This document shows positions 46,173 through 56,197 of a stretch of 64,000 nucleotides of DNA, piece by piece (the first letter of the stretch is position 1; every line of letters starts with the position of its first letter). The notes beneath the pieces are model-generated. The model made no database searches and was not told where the DNA came from. It was given only the letters and a program-made list of their open reading frames with translations. The stretch lies in NCBI GenBank assembly GCA_963841715.1, contig CAWJDP010000001.1:558001-622000 (forward strand), given 5' to 3'. The DNA is from DASPWW01 sp963841715. GTDB lineage: Bacteria > Actinomycetota > Thermoleophilia > Solirubrobacterales > 70-9. A program made the translations under genes and the position numbers.

Positions 46173-47834
46173 TTGGCACCGCTCCGGATCCTTCCCCTCG
46201 GCGGTCTGGGGGAGATCGGAAAGAACATGACCGTTGTCGAGCGCGACGGCCGCATCGTCGTCGTCGATACCGGTCTGATGTTCCCGACCGGGGAGATGCT
46301 GGGGATCGATCTCGTCCTGCCCGACTTCTCGTACCTGCGCGATCGCGCCGACGACATCGAGGCGATCGTGCTCACCCACGGGCACGAGGACCACGTCGGT
46401 GCGCTGCCGTACGTGCTTCGCGAGATCGGGACGCCCCCCGCGATCTACGGCGGCTCGTTGACGATCGGCCTCGTGCGTTCGAAGCTCGACGAGCACCGGA
46501 TCAAGGACGCGCCGCTCGAAGTGCTGGCGACCGGCGACCGAGTCGAGGCCGGGCCGTTCGGGGTTGAGCTCGTGCGGATGTCGCACTCGATCCCGGACTC
46601 GTGCGCGGTCGCGATACACACGGAGATCGGAACCGCGCTGATCACCGGCGACTACAAGTTCGACCAGACGCCCGTGGACGGCACTCCGGCCGACATGTCG
46701 CGTCTCGCCGAGCTCGGCAGGGAGGGCCTGCTGGTGCTCGGCGGCGATTCGACGAACGCCGACCGCCCCGGCGTCTCCCCGTCGGAGTCGAGCGTGGGCC
46801 CGGCGTTGCTCGAGGCGTTCTCGCGCTGCGACGGGCGGATCGTCGTTACCTGCTTCGCCTCCAACATTCACCGCGTCCAGCAGGCGATCGATGCCGCGGC
46901 GAAGCTCGACCGCAAGGTGGCGCTGGTCGGGCGCTCGATGCGCAAGAACTTCAACATCGCGAGCAACCTCGGCCATGCCTCCGCCCCGGGGGGACTGCTG
47001 ATCCCGCCGAAGGAGATCGAGGACTTCCCGGACGAGCGCGTGGTTGCGATCTCCACAGGGAGCCAGGGTGAGCCGCTGTCGGCGCTGCGGCGGATGGCCC
47101 ACGGCGACCATCCCGACGTCGAGCTCCACTCGGGCGACACCGTGATCTTCTCGGCGACGCCGATTCCCGGGAACGAGCGCTCGGTGAACGAGACCATCGA
47201 CCGCATCTTCCAGATCGGCGCCACCGTGATCACCACGGCCGACGCGCCGATTCACGCTTCTGGACACGGTCGCCAGGAGGAGCTGAAGCTGATGCTGAAC
47301 CTGACCAAGCCGCGCTTCGTGCTCCCGATGCACGGTGATCACAAGCGCCTGCGCCTCCACAGTCAGCTGGCTCAGGCGGTCGGGGTTGAGCCCGAGAACG
47401 TGTTCACGGGAAAGAACGGTCTCGCGCTGGAGATCGACGACAAGGGCGAGGCGCGGCTCGGCGACGACGTCGGCGCGGGGATGATCTTCGTCGACGGCGT
47501 CGACATCGGCGACCCCGACGACGTCGCGCTGCGCGACCGCAGGACGCTGTCGGCCGACGGCGTGTTCATCGTCGTCGCGACGATCTCGTCGGATGACGGC
47601 TCCTCGGTCGCGCCGCCGGAGATCATCTTCCGAGGCGTGCCGTTCGTCGAGGAGGCCGACGGTTTGATCGAGGAGCTGCGAGAGGTCGTCGAGGAATCGC
47701 TCGACGACGCCGCCAACGACCAGATCCACGAGGTAGCCCTGCTCCAGGAGGAGATCCACGACGACGTCGCGGAGTTCGTCTACAAGAGCCTCCGCCGCCG
47801 CCCGATGATCCTGCCCGTTGTCGTCGAGGTCTAG
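46173..47834 (+). CDS. rnj: Ribonuclease J
   Basis: MBL/beta-CASP nuclease with endo- and 5'-exonuclease activity, 553 residues. It shows ILPLGGLGEIGKNM, VLTHGHEDHVGALPYVL, ITGDYKFDQTPVDG, LGGDSTNADRPG, and beta-CASP STGSQGEPLSAL, HASGHGRQEELKLML, LPMHGDHKRL. TTG start, 2 nt after dapA stop. The dapA-rnj pairing is conserved in actinobacteria. Confidence 0.96.
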   Translation: MAPLRILPLGGLGEIGKNMTVVERDGRIVVVDTGLMFPTGEMLGIDLVLPDFSYLRDRADDIEAIVLTHGHEDHVGALPYVLREIGTPPAIYGGSLTIGLVRSKLDEHRIKDAPLEVLATGDRVEAGPFGVELVRMSHSIPDSCAVAIHTEIGTALITGDYKFDQTPVDGTPADMSRLAELGREGLLVLGGDSTNADRPGVSPSESSVGPALLEAFSRCDGRIVVTCFASNIHRVQQAIDAAAKLDRKVALVGRSMRKNFNIASNLGHASAPGGLLIPPKEIEDFPDERVVAISTGSQGEPLSALRRMAHGDHPDVELHSGDTVIFSATPIPGNERSVNETIDRIFQIGATVITTADAPIHASGHGRQEELKLMLNLTKPRFVLPMHGDHKRLRLHSQLAQAVGVEPENVFTGKNGLALEIDDKGEARLGDDVGAGMIFVDGVDIGDPDDVALRDRRTLSADGVFIVVATISSDDGSSVAPPEIIFRGVPFVEEADGLIEELREVVEESLDDAANDQIHEVALLQEEIHDDVAEFVYKSLRRRPMILPVVVEV

Positions 47835-47844
47835 GGAAAAACTT

Positions 47845-47879
47845 GGCCCGCCGGGTCAGGGAGGGGAACCCGGCGGGCC
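47845..47879. terminator. Hairpin between rnj and the convergent kinase gene
   Basis: GGCCCGCCGGGT (47845-47856) pairs perfectly with ACCCGGCGGGCC (47868-47879); loop of 11 nt. A strong 12-bp stem without a clear T tract. The next 140 nt to the kinase stop show nothing I can name. Confidence 0.75.
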
Positions 47880-48020
47880 GATTGGCTCAGGCTGGCCAAT
47901 GAAAGACCCGCCGAGGCATATGTATGTGGGGTGAGGAGCCGCGACGGGCCGCTTGTCTCGTCCAGTTCGGCAGACTAGGCCCGCTCGATAAAGCGTTCCT
48001 TAAGAGGGCTGAATAGTTCG

Positions 48021-49538
48021 CTAAGGGGTGATTCGGGCCGTTTCGGGCCGATCAGCGCCCTCGGCCGTGCTCTCGCGGGTCCGCTCTCGATCCTCGCCGA
48101 GGGGGATTCGGACCGTGAACCGCGCGCCGCCCTCGGGCGAGGATCCGGCCTCGACCTCACCTCCGTGCGCCGTCGCTACGGCCTTGACGATCGCCAGCCC
48201 GAGCCCTGTGCCGCCCGTCCCCGCCATGTCCGCCGGGCCGACGCCGCGGACGAAGCGGTCGAAGATCTGGCCCTCGAGCCCGTCCGGGATTCCTGGGCCG
48301 TCATCGGTCACGTCAAGCCGGGCGCTGCCGTCCTCGGCGCTGACGCCAACCCGGATCTCGGTTCCCTCGGGCGTGTGCCGGACGGCGTTGTCGAGCAGGT
48401 TGGTGACCATGCGATGGAGCTCGTCGGCGTTGCCCTCGATCCGCACCGGGCCGTTCGAGTCGAGCTCGAGCGCGTGGTCGGCCGCAACCGGCTCGAACTC
48501 GGAGACCGCGGCGGCGGCGACCTCATCGAGGTCGCAGTCGAGCAGCGGGCCGGTCCGCCCGGCGTCGGCGCGCGCGAGCAGGAGGAGGTCGGAGACGAGG
48601 CGGCTCATCCGCTTCGACGAGCGCAGCGCCGACCCGATCGCCTGCTGGTCGTCGTCCTGCCCCCGGCCCTCAAGCGATGCCTGCAGCAGCTCGAGGTTGG
48701 CGAGGATGCTCGTCAGCGGGGTGCGGAGCTCGTGTGAGGCGTCGGCGACGAACTCGCGCTGGCGCTGCATCGCCTGCTCACGCTCGGTCCTCGCGTCGTC
48801 GAGCGAGTGGAGCATCTGGTCAAGCGTCGTCGCGAGCTCGGCGATCTCATCGTCGGTCTCGGGGCGCGGAACCCGCTGCGAGGGATCGCGGGTCGAGCCG
48901 ATCTTCCGCGCCGTCGCGGTCAGCGCCGCGATCGGGCGCATGGCCCGGCCCGCGACGGCGACGCCGGCGACCGCGGCGAGCATCGTCCCGACGATCACAC
49001 CGCCGGCAAGGAACAGCCACAGACGCCCGATCGTCGTCTCGAGGTCATCCTGGTTGCGCGCGTACTGCACGTACACGGCGGGGACCCCGACCTGGTTCGT
49101 CGCCACGGGAGAAGCGGCGACCTGGTATTTGCCGACCTGCGTCACCCCCTGCACGGGCGGGCCGAGATTGGGGGCGTTCGGCGTCTGTTCGTTGCCCAGC
49201 ACCTGACCGTTGCTGTCGACGACGCGGACTGCGGCGCGCTCGGCGAGCGCGACGCGCTCGAGGTCGGGCGGGCGCATTCCGCTGACCACGGTCGGGCTGT
49301 GGCTCACCTGGATCTCAAACGCGAGCTCGCCCGCGGTGCTCTGGAGCTGGTCGCGGTAGTCGGCGCGGAGCTGTCCCGTCGCCAGGCGTCCGACGACGAT
49401 CGCGAACACGACCAGGATCACCAGCGTCAGCAGTGCCGAGACGGCGGCGAGCCGCCATCTGACCGGCCAGCCGCGGGGCCAGGTGAGGACGCGGTTCTTC
49501 TCCTGCGGAGGTCGCTGTCCGCGCTTTCGCAGCATCAC
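48021..49538 (-). CDS. Two-component sensor histidine kinase
   Basis: A 505-residue membrane kinase. TM1 near residues 28-50 (RLAAVSALLTLVILVVFAIVVG), an extracytoplasmic sensor of about 115 residues, TM2 (LFLAGGVIVGTMLAAVAGVAVAG), HAMP, the phospho-acceptor H in FVADASHELRTPLTS, and an ATPase domain (LLDNAVRHTPEGTE, DVTDDGPGIP, GTGLGLAIVKAVA). It follows its regulator gene by 7 nt. Signal unknown. Confidence 0.94.
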   Translation of the reverse strand: MMLRKRGQRPPQEKNRVLTWPRGWPVRWRLAAVSALLTLVILVVFAIVVGRLATGQLRADYRDQLQSTAGELAFEIQVSHSPTVVSGMRPPDLERVALAERAAVRVVDSNGQVLGNEQTPNAPNLGPPVQGVTQVGKYQVAASPVATNQVGVPAVYVQYARNQDDLETTIGRLWLFLAGGVIVGTMLAAVAGVAVAGRAMRPIAALTATARKIGSTRDPSQRVPRPETDDEIAELATTLDQMLHSLDDARTEREQAMQRQREFVADASHELRTPLTSILANLELLQASLEGRGQDDDQQAIGSALRSSKRMSRLVSDLLLLARADAGRTGPLLDCDLDEVAAAAVSEFEPVAADHALELDSNGPVRIEGNADELHRMVTNLLDNAVRHTPEGTEIRVGVSAEDGSARLDVTDDGPGIPDGLEGQIFDRFVRGVGPADMAGTGGTGLGLAIVKAVATAHGGEVEAGSSPEGGARFTVRIPLGEDRERTRESTAEGADRPETARITP

Positions 49539-49545
49539 GGCCGCG

Positions 49546-50241
49546 TCAGGCCTTGACCACGTAGCCGGCCCCGCGCTTGGTGTGCAGCACCCGAGGCTCC
49601 CCCTCGGCCTCGAGCTTGCGGCGCAGGTTCGAGATGAAAACGTCGATCGTGTTCGTGAGCGCGGTCGGGTCGTAGCCCCAGACCTCCTCGAGCAGGCGCT
49701 CGCGGCTGATCACGAGGCGTTCGTTTCGCATCAGGTACTCGAGCAGCTCGAACTCGCGATTCGTGAGGTCGATCTCGCGCTCGCCGCGGCGGACCTCTCG
49801 CGTATCGGGGTTGAGCCGAAGATCGCCGACCGTGAGCGCGGCGGCGCCGCGGGGCGGACGTCGGCGCAGCAGGGCGCGGATTCGAGCCAGCAGCTCGCTG
49901 CGCTCGAACGGCTTCACGAGATAGTCGTCAGCGCCGCTGTCGAGACCCTCGACGCGGTTGTCGGTATCGGTCCGGGCGGTCAGGATCAGGATCGGGACGT
50001 CGCCGGCCTGGCGGAGCCTCCGGCAGACCTCGACGCCGTCGAGGCGGGGGAGGCCAAGGTCGAGGATGACGAGGTCGGGGACGAACTCCTCAGCCGCGGT
50101 CAGTGCCTCGACGCCGTCGCCGGCGGTGCGGACCTCGTGGCCCTCCTGACGCAGCGAGCGTCGCAGAACGTCGGCGATATCACCGTCATCCTCGACAACG
50201 AGCACCCGACCGGCACCCGCCTCGCGAACCTCCGTAGCCAT
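49546..50241 (-). CDS. OmpR/PhoB-family response regulator
   Basis: A 231-residue regulator. Receiver domain with acidic pair VVEDDGDI, phospho-Asp in VILDLGLPRLDG, Thr in LILTAR and Lys in YLVKPFE; winged-helix DNA-binding domain ending RRKLEAEGEPRVLHTKRGAGYVV. ATG start with TACCCT exactly 12 nt upstream on the coding strand, indicating a leaderless mRNA. Partner of the downstream kinase. Confidence 0.94.
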   Translation of the reverse strand: MATEVREAGAGRVLVVEDDGDIADVLRRSLRQEGHEVRTAGDGVEALTAAEEFVPDLVILDLGLPRLDGVEVCRRLRQAGDVPILILTARTDTDNRVEGLDSGADDYLVKPFERSELLARIRALLRRRPPRGAAALTVGDLRLNPDTREVRRGEREIDLTNREFELLEYLMRNERLVISRERLLEEVWGYDPTALTNTIDVFISNLRRKLEAEGEPRVLHTKRGAGYVVKA

Positions 50242-50347
50242 GCCTCAAGGGTAGAGCCCGAGCATGCCCGCGAGCGGCATATTTATCGCCCGTTTATGCG
50301 TGGCCCGGGACGCAGGGGCGGGGCTCGCCGCGTCGAAGTCATTGCCG

Positions 50348-52852
50348 ATGCTCGGCTTGGGCAAGAGTCGCGTGCGCACGGGGCGGGCGCGCCCCAAGAC
50401 AACGGCGAAGGCGAAGACGTCGCGCGGCGGCGCTGCGCCGCGTGGGCGCAGGCCGCCGCGGCGCGCCGACGAGCCGCTGCTCGACCAGCGCCACCTCGAC
50501 CTGATCGGCCTCGTCCTCGTCGCCGCCGGGATCTACCTCGGCTGCGTGCTCTACGTCGGCTGGGACGGCGGACGCGTCGGCGCCGCCGCCGCGGACGGGC
50601 TCCATTACGTCGCCGGCTCGGTGGCGGGCATCGTCCCGATCGCTATCGTGTTCGCGGGCGTCGCACTCACGCTGCGCCCGTTCATCCCGTCGCCGGGGGC
50701 GATCCACGCGGGCGGCATCTGCCTCGTCGCCGCGCTGCTGCTCGCGTTCGCGGCCCAAACCGCGGGGCTGGGGCCGGACGGCGTCCGTCACGGCTACTTC
50801 CAGCCGCACTTCTTCACCCATCACGGGGGCGGCCTCGGCGAGGTCCTGTACTGGGCGACGACGACCTTGTTCCAGCGTCTCGGCGCCCACATCATTGCGG
50901 CGCTGCTGCTCGTCGCCGGGCTGCTGCTGCTCACCGGGAGCTCGGTCGCGGGGCTGATTCGCGGCGCGGGCCGGGTCGGAAAGCGGATCGGCACGGGCAC
51001 GCGCGACCTCGCGACCGTCGTCGGCGAGACCGGCCGCGACTCGGGAGCAGGGGGCCGCGGCGACACCCACGCCGCGAGGACGCGCGCCGCCGCGCGCCAA
51101 GACGCTCTCACCGAGCGCCTCGAGGACGCCGAGCCCGAGGGGGATGAGGAGATTCAGACGCGCCGGGTCCCGGTGATCGAGCGGCCCGACGGCGGAAGCG
51201 CCGAGCCGATGAGCTTCGACGACGCCGTCGACGGCCCGTCAGACGGCGAGGACGGCGACGCAGACGCGGGGACGTCCGGCGTCCCGCCCGAGCCCTCGAC
51301 GTCCGAGATCGAGGTCGCGCGCACGCCGATGGGAGAGCGCCGCGGCGCGGTGACCGAGTCCGAGGAGATCGACTACGCGCTTCCGTCGCAGAACCTGCTG
51401 CTCCGCGGCAAGAACGACCCCGGCCCCGACCAGGGAGACCGCGAGGCGATCGGCGCGGCGCTGCTCGAGACGCTCGGCCACTTCGGCGTCGATGCCGAGA
51501 TCGTCGGCACCGTCGTCGGCCCGCACGTGAGCCGCTACGAGTTGCGGCTCGCGCCCGGAACCAAGGTCTCGAAGGTGACCCAGCTCAAGGACGACCTCGC
51601 CTACGCGCTCGCCTCGACCGACATCCGCATCCTCGCGCCGATCCCGGGCAAGCAGGCGATCGGCGTTGAGGTCCCCAACCAGCGCCGGCGCATGGTCAGG
51701 CTCGGCGACATCTACCAGGGCCGCCCGAGCGACGGCTCGCCGCTCGTCGGATGGCTCGGCAAGGACATCGCCGGCCACGCGGTCTGGACCGACCTCTCGC
51801 GGATGCCGCATGTGCTCGTCGCCGGGACGACCGGCTCGGGCAAGTCCGGCTGCATCAACGCGATCCTGAGCTCGATCCTGCTGCACGCGTCGCCGAACGA
51901 GGTCCGGCTCGTCCTCGTCGACCCGAAGCGCGTCGAGCTCAACCACTACGAGCAGGTTCCACACCTGCTGACGCCGGTCGTGACGCAGCCGCGGCTGGCG
52001 GCGAACGTGCTCGCGAACCTGATCGCCGAGATGGAGAGCCGCTACGAGGTCATGGGCCGGGCGCGCGCCCGCAACCTCGTCGAGCTCAACCGCGCCCGCG
52101 CCAAGGCCGGGGAGCGCCCGATTCCCTACGTGCTGTGCGTGATCGACGAGCTCGCGGACCTGATGATGGTTGCCCCGGCCGAGGTCGAGGACTCGATCAT
52201 CCGCCTCGCCCAGAAGTCGCGCGCGGTCGGCATCCACCTCGTGCTCGCCACCCAGCGCCCCTCGACCGACGTGATCACCGGGACGATCAAGGTCAACATC
52301 CCGGCGCGGATCGCGTTCGCCGTCGCGTCGCAGGTGGACTCGCGGGTGATCCTCGACCAGGGCGGCGCGGAGACGCTCCTCGGCCAGGGCGACATGCTGT
52401 TCCGGCCGGCGGGGACCTCGAAGCTGCAGCGGATCCAGGGCGCGTTCATCACCGAGGACGAGATCGCGAAGGTGACGAAGCACTGGTCGCGCCAGGGCGA
52501 GCCCGAGTTCGCCGACGAGCTGCTCGAGGCTCGCTCCGAGCCCGAGGACTCCGACGAGAGCGACCTCTCCCCGGACGAGGACGCCCTGCTCGGCGACGCG
52601 ATCCGGCTCGTCGTCGCGACCGACACGGCCTCGGTGTCGATGCTCCAGCGCCGCCTGCGCGTCGGCTACACCCGCGCGGGGCGGCTGATCGACATGCTCG
52701 AGCGACGCGGCGTGATCTCCGGCTACGAGGGCTCGAAGCCCCGCCAGGTGCTCGTCTCCGAGGCCGATCTGCCGCGCGTGCTGGCCGGTGCCGAGGGTTC
52801 GGAGGGAGCTCCCGAGCAGGAGCCCGCTGTGGCCGCCGAGCACGACGGCTAG
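50348..52852 (+). CDS. ftsK: DNA translocase FtsK/SpoIIIE
   Basis: Septal DNA pump that clears chromosomes during division, 834 residues. A Lys/Arg-rich N terminus precedes about four membrane helices (residues 50-210), then a low-complexity acidic linker. The motor has YALPSQNLL, VLVAGTTGSGKSGCINAIL (Walker A), VLCVIDELADLMM (Walker B) and ATQRPSTDVITG. The C-terminal gamma winged helix (ASVSMLQRRLRVGYTRAGRLIDMLE) should read polarity sequences. ATG 50348 chosen; the frame is open to a possible start at 50264. Confidence 0.95.
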   Translation: MLGLGKSRVRTGRARPKTTAKAKTSRGGAAPRGRRPPRRADEPLLDQRHLDLIGLVLVAAGIYLGCVLYVGWDGGRVGAAAADGLHYVAGSVAGIVPIAIVFAGVALTLRPFIPSPGAIHAGGICLVAALLLAFAAQTAGLGPDGVRHGYFQPHFFTHHGGGLGEVLYWATTTLFQRLGAHIIAALLLVAGLLLLTGSSVAGLIRGAGRVGKRIGTGTRDLATVVGETGRDSGAGGRGDTHAARTRAAARQDALTERLEDAEPEGDEEIQTRRVPVIERPDGGSAEPMSFDDAVDGPSDGEDGDADAGTSGVPPEPSTSEIEVARTPMGERRGAVTESEEIDYALPSQNLLLRGKNDPGPDQGDREAIGAALLETLGHFGVDAEIVGTVVGPHVSRYELRLAPGTKVSKVTQLKDDLAYALASTDIRILAPIPGKQAIGVEVPNQRRRMVRLGDIYQGRPSDGSPLVGWLGKDIAGHAVWTDLSRMPHVLVAGTTGSGKSGCINAILSSILLHASPNEVRLVLVDPKRVELNHYEQVPHLLTPVVTQPRLAANVLANLIAEMESRYEVMGRARARNLVELNRARAKAGERPIPYVLCVIDELADLMMVAPAEVEDSIIRLAQKSRAVGIHLVLATQRPSTDVITGTIKVNIPARIAFAVASQVDSRVILDQGGAETLLGQGDMLFRPAGTSKLQRIQGAFITEDEIAKVTKHWSRQGEPEFADELLEARSEPEDSDESDLSPDEDALLGDAIRLVVATDTASVSMLQRRLRVGYTRAGRLIDMLERRGVISGYEGSKPRQVLVSEADLPRVLAGAEGSEGAPEQEPAVAAEHDG

Positions 52853-52876
52853 CCGCCGACGACAATAGGCGTCGCA

Positions 52877-53695
52877 GTGGCGACGCAGACCGACAGCGAC
52901 CGCGCGCCGGAGATCGGCGCTGTGCTCCGCGACGAGCGCCGCCGCCAGCAAATCGACATCAAGACTGTCGAGGAGCGGACGAAGATCCGCGTCAAGTACC
53001 TGCGCGCGCTCGAGAACGACGACTGGGACGTGCTTCCAGGCCCGGCGTACACGAAGGGCTTCCTGCGCGCGTACGCGGGCACGCTCGGCCTCGACGGCGA
53101 CGCGCTCCTCGACGACTACCGCCGCCGCTACGAGGAGCCTGGGAGGGACTCCCAGGACGTCGGCGAGCCGCTTCTGGACGGGCCCGGTGCGCGCAGACGA
53201 AGCGGCGTCGGGCGCGGCGAGCGGATCGCGATCGGCGTCGCGGTCGCGATCGCGGTCGTGATCGTGCTTGGCATCGCCACGCTCGGGATCATCGCGGTGT
53301 TCTCCGGCGGCTCCTCGGGTGGGGGATCCGGGAAGGCGAAGCAGCGGGGCAACGGCCAGGCCCAGGGAGCCGCGCACCACGGCAAGGCCGGCGCAACGCA
53401 ACCCGCGGCCCCGCCCGGCCCGGTGGCGCTTCGACTCGTCGCGCGCACCGACACCCAGATCTGCCTCCTCAACGCCCATGGCCGCGTGCTGATCGCCAAC
53501 GAGGCGATCCCGGGCGGGACCACCGAGGGCCCGTTCGTCTCGCCGCGGTTCACGGTCCGGCTCAACCCTGCGCAGGCCGACGTGTTCGTCAACGGCCGCC
53601 AGTCGCGCGTCGCCAGGCTCGGCACCCAGCCCGCCGCCTACCGAGTCGGCCCGTCGGGCGTCAAGTCGTCCGCATACTCGCCGGGCTGCCCATGA
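52877..53695 (+). CDS. RodZ-like HTH/single-TM protein
   Basis: A 272-residue protein. N-terminal cytoplasmic HTH_25 domain (GAVLRDERRRQQIDIKTVEERTKIR, GPAYTKGFLRAYAGTLGLD), a basic juxtamembrane segment, one TM helix (RIAIGVAVAIAVVIVLGIATLGIIAVF), a Gly/Gln linker, and an extracytoplasmic DUF4115-like beta domain. This is the RodZ layout; RodZ links cell shape machinery to MreB. The neighbouring ftsK suggests a division/shape role. GTG start. Confidence 0.85.
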   Translation: MATQTDSDRAPEIGAVLRDERRRQQIDIKTVEERTKIRVKYLRALENDDWDVLPGPAYTKGFLRAYAGTLGLDGDALLDDYRRRYEEPGRDSQDVGEPLLDGPGARRRSGVGRGERIAIGVAVAIAVVIVLGIATLGIIAVFSGGSSGGGSGKAKQRGNGQAQGAAHHGKAGATQPAAPPGPVALRLVARTDTQICLLNAHGRVLIANEAIPGGTTEGPFVSPRFTVRLNPAQADVFVNGRQSRVARLGTQPAAYRVGPSGVKSSAYSPGCP

Positions 53696-54963
53696 GCCTT
53701 CGCGGAGGGATAGTCGTCACCGGGACCGAGGTGTTGACGGGACGGATCAGCGATCGCAACGGCCCCTGGATCTCCGAGCGGCTGGCCGAGAACGGCGTCG
53801 ACGTGGCCCAGATCCTCGTCGTCGGCGACCGGCCCGGGGACCTCCAGGCGGCGCTTCGCTTCCTCGCCGACCAGGGCGTCGGCCTGATCGTGACCAGCGG
53901 CGGCCTTGGCCCGACCGCCGACGATCTCACAGCCGAGGTCGTCGCCAGGTTCGCCGGGGTCGATCTCGTCCTCGACGAGGAGATGGAGGCGAAGATCGCC
54001 GAGGTGCTGCGGGCGTTCGCGCGCCGGTTCAAGTTCGACGTCGACGCCGTGCGCGACGCGAACCGCAAGCAGGCGATGGTCCCCGAGGGATCGACGACAA
54101 TCGACCCCGCGGGCACCGCGCCGGGGATCGTCGTGTCCAGCAACGGCGTCACCGTGATCGTGCTTCCGGGCCCGCCGCGCGAGCTGCACGCGATGTGGCC
54201 GCATGCGCTCGAGACGCCGGACGTCAGGGCGGCGCTCGAGCGCGCGACGCCGTTCCGCGAGGTGACGCTGCGGATGTTCGGGATCCCGGAGTCCGAGATC
54301 GCGAAGACGCTGCGCGAGATCGAGTCGGAGGTCGATCTCTCACCGCTCGAGATCACGACCTGTCTCCGCCAGGCCGAGCTCGTCGTCGACGTCCGCTACC
54401 TGCCCGAGGACGAGGAGCGCTACGAGCGGCTCCGCGACGAGATCGGGCAGCGCCACGCCCGCCACCTCTTCAGCGACGGGCCGACGATCGACGAGCAGCT
54501 CGCGGAGCTACTCGGAGGGCACCGGCTCGGAATCGCTGAGTCCTGCACGGGCGGTCTGATGGCGGGACGGCTGACCCAGCGGCCGGGAGCCTCGGCGTAC
54601 GTCGCGGGCAGCGTCGTCGCGTACTCGAACGAGGCCAAGATCGGGCTGCTCGCCGTCGCGGAGGAGCTGATCGCCGGGCACGGCGCGGTTTCGGTCGAGG
54701 TAGCCGAGGCGATGGCCGACGGCGCGCTCGAGCGCTTCGACGCCGATGTCGCCTGCGGGATCACCGGGATTGCCGGCCCCGACGGAGGGACGGAGGAGAA
54801 GCCGGTCGGCTATGTGTGCGTGTGCGTGAAGCTCGCCACGGGCGAGAGCCTCGCGCGCGACCCGCAGCTTCCGGGCGGGCGCGACGACGTCCGCGAGCGC
54901 ACGGTCGTCGTCGCGATGCACATGCTGCGCCGGCTGCTGCGCGGGGAGGACCTGCCGCTGTGA
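53692..54963 (+). CDS. cinA: CinA-family nicotinamide mononucleotide deamidase
   Basis: A 423-residue two-domain protein. N-terminal MoaB/MogA-like COG1058 domain (GIVVTGTEVLTGRISDRNGP, VTSGGLGPTADDLT, VLPGPPRELHAM) and C-terminal PncC amidase domain (IAESCTGGLMAGRLT, GITGIAGPDGGTEEKPVG). It recycles NMN and repairs nucleotide pools. ATGA overlap with rodZ. In actinobacteria it usually precedes thpR-recA; here 5.6 kb of accessory genes intervene. Confidence 0.95.
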   Translation: MSLRGGIVVTGTEVLTGRISDRNGPWISERLAENGVDVAQILVVGDRPGDLQAALRFLADQGVGLIVTSGGLGPTADDLTAEVVARFAGVDLVLDEEMEAKIAEVLRAFARRFKFDVDAVRDANRKQAMVPEGSTTIDPAGTAPGIVVSSNGVTVIVLPGPPRELHAMWPHALETPDVRAALERATPFREVTLRMFGIPESEIAKTLREIESEVDLSPLEITTCLRQAELVVDVRYLPEDEERYERLRDEIGQRHARHLFSDGPTIDEQLAELLGGHRLGIAESCTGGLMAGRLTQRPGASAYVAGSVVAYSNEAKIGLLAVAEELIAGHGAVSVEVAEAMADGALERFDADVACGITGIAGPDGGTEEKPVGYVCVCVKLATGESLARDPQLPGGRDDVRERTVVVAMHMLRRLLRGEDLPL

Positions 54964-56081
54964 GCGCGAGCGGGCGCGCCCCCGAGCCGCGCGAGATCGC
55001 GCTCCCGGCCGGCTGGCACGACGACCTGCTCGAGCGGCTCGAGAACGCCCGCTGGCCCGAGCCCGTCGCCGGCGAGTGGGAGCTCGGCATCGACCTCGGC
55101 TACCTGCGCGAGCTGTGCCGTTACTGGGCCGACTCCTACGACCCCGGCCGGCTCGCGGCGCGGCTGAACGAGCACCAGAACCTCACCTGGGAGGGCCTGC
55201 ACTTCATCCACGCGCGCGCGGGCGGGGACGCGCTGCCGCTGCTGCTGATCCACGGCTGGCCCGGCGGTCCGATCGAGTTCCTCGCCGCGATCCCGCCGCT
55301 GCTCGAGGCTGGGCACGACCTCGTCATACCCTCGCTGCCCGGGTTCGGGTTCTCCGAGATCCCCGCCGCGCCGCTCAACATCGCCGCGGTCGCGGAGCGG
55401 CTGCGGGAGCTGATGGAGTCCGGCCTGGGCTATGTGCGCTACGCGGTCCAGGGAGGGGACTGGGGCTCGCCGATCTCGGCCCGGATTGCCCACGACGCTC
55501 GCGACAACGTGGCGGCGCTGCACATAAACGCGCCGTCGGTGCTCCCGCTGCCGGTCGACGTCGCCGATCCGCCGCTGAGCGAGGCGGAGCAGGAGTACAT
55601 CCAAAACGCGCGGCGATGGCGGCTGCGGCGCGGCTACCACCTGCTGCTGCAGTCGAACGCCCCCGACGCCGTCTCGCCGGCGTTCAACGACTCGCCCACT
55701 GGCCTCGCCGGGTGGTTGGTCGAGAAGTACATGCGCTGGAGCGACTGCGACGGCGACGTCGAGCGCAGATTCTCCAAGGACGACCTCTGCGACTTCGTGA
55801 CGATGTACTGGGCGACGGGGACGATCGGCTCCTCGATGCGCCTCTACTGGGGCGAGGCCCGCAACCGCTGGCGGCTTGAGCCGGGAGAGCGGGTCGCGAC
55901 ACCGTCGGCGGTCGCCGACTTCCCCGCGGAGATCGTCCGCCCGCCGCGCCAGTGGACGCAGCGGGTGCTCGGCGACCTGCGCCACTGGACCGAGATGCCG
56001 AGCGGCGGCCACTTCGCCGCCTTCGAGGAGCCGGAGCTGTTCACCGGCGACGTCAACGAGTTCCTCGACGAGATCGGCTGA
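54960..56081 (+). CDS. Epoxide hydrolase (EHN-type alpha/beta hydrolase)
   Basis: A 373-residue enzyme resembling microsomal-type epoxide hydrolases. N-terminal EHN cap segment (DDLLERLENARWPEP, YLRELCRYWADSYD), oxyanion HGWPGGPIEFL, nucleophile Asp in VQGGDWGSPIS, and catalytic His in PSGGHFAAFEEPEL. GTG start overlaps the cinA stop (GTGA), so it rides on that operon although functionally unrelated. It ends before a strong terminator. Substrate unknown. Confidence 0.92.
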   Translation: MSASGRAPEPREIALPAGWHDDLLERLENARWPEPVAGEWELGIDLGYLRELCRYWADSYDPGRLAARLNEHQNLTWEGLHFIHARAGGDALPLLLIHGWPGGPIEFLAAIPPLLEAGHDLVIPSLPGFGFSEIPAAPLNIAAVAERLRELMESGLGYVRYAVQGGDWGSPISARIAHDARDNVAALHINAPSVLPLPVDVADPPLSEAEQEYIQNARRWRLRRGYHLLLQSNAPDAVSPAFNDSPTGLAGWLVEKYMRWSDCDGDVERRFSKDDLCDFVTMYWATGTIGSSMRLYWGEARNRWRLEPGERVATPSAVADFPAEIVRPPRQWTQRVLGDLRHWTEMPSGGHFAAFEEPELFTGDVNEFLDEIG

Positions 56082-56095
56082 GGCGCCCGAGAACG

Positions 56096-56130
56096 CGGGA
56101 AGGCCCCTGACATCAGGGGCCTTCCCGTTT
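56096..56130 (+). terminator. Intrinsic terminator after the epoxide hydrolase
   Basis: CGGGAAGGCCCCTGA (56096-56110) and TCAGGGGCCTTCCCG (56113-56127) form a perfect 15-bp stem followed by TTT. It is the strongest terminator in the window and ends the ftsK-rodZ-cinA-hydrolase unit. Confidence 0.92.
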
Positions 56131-56197
56131 GCATCTCTGGCTACCGATTCGCCGCGGGGCGTGGGGGTCGGAAACCTCCTACCCGTTGCGAGATCGG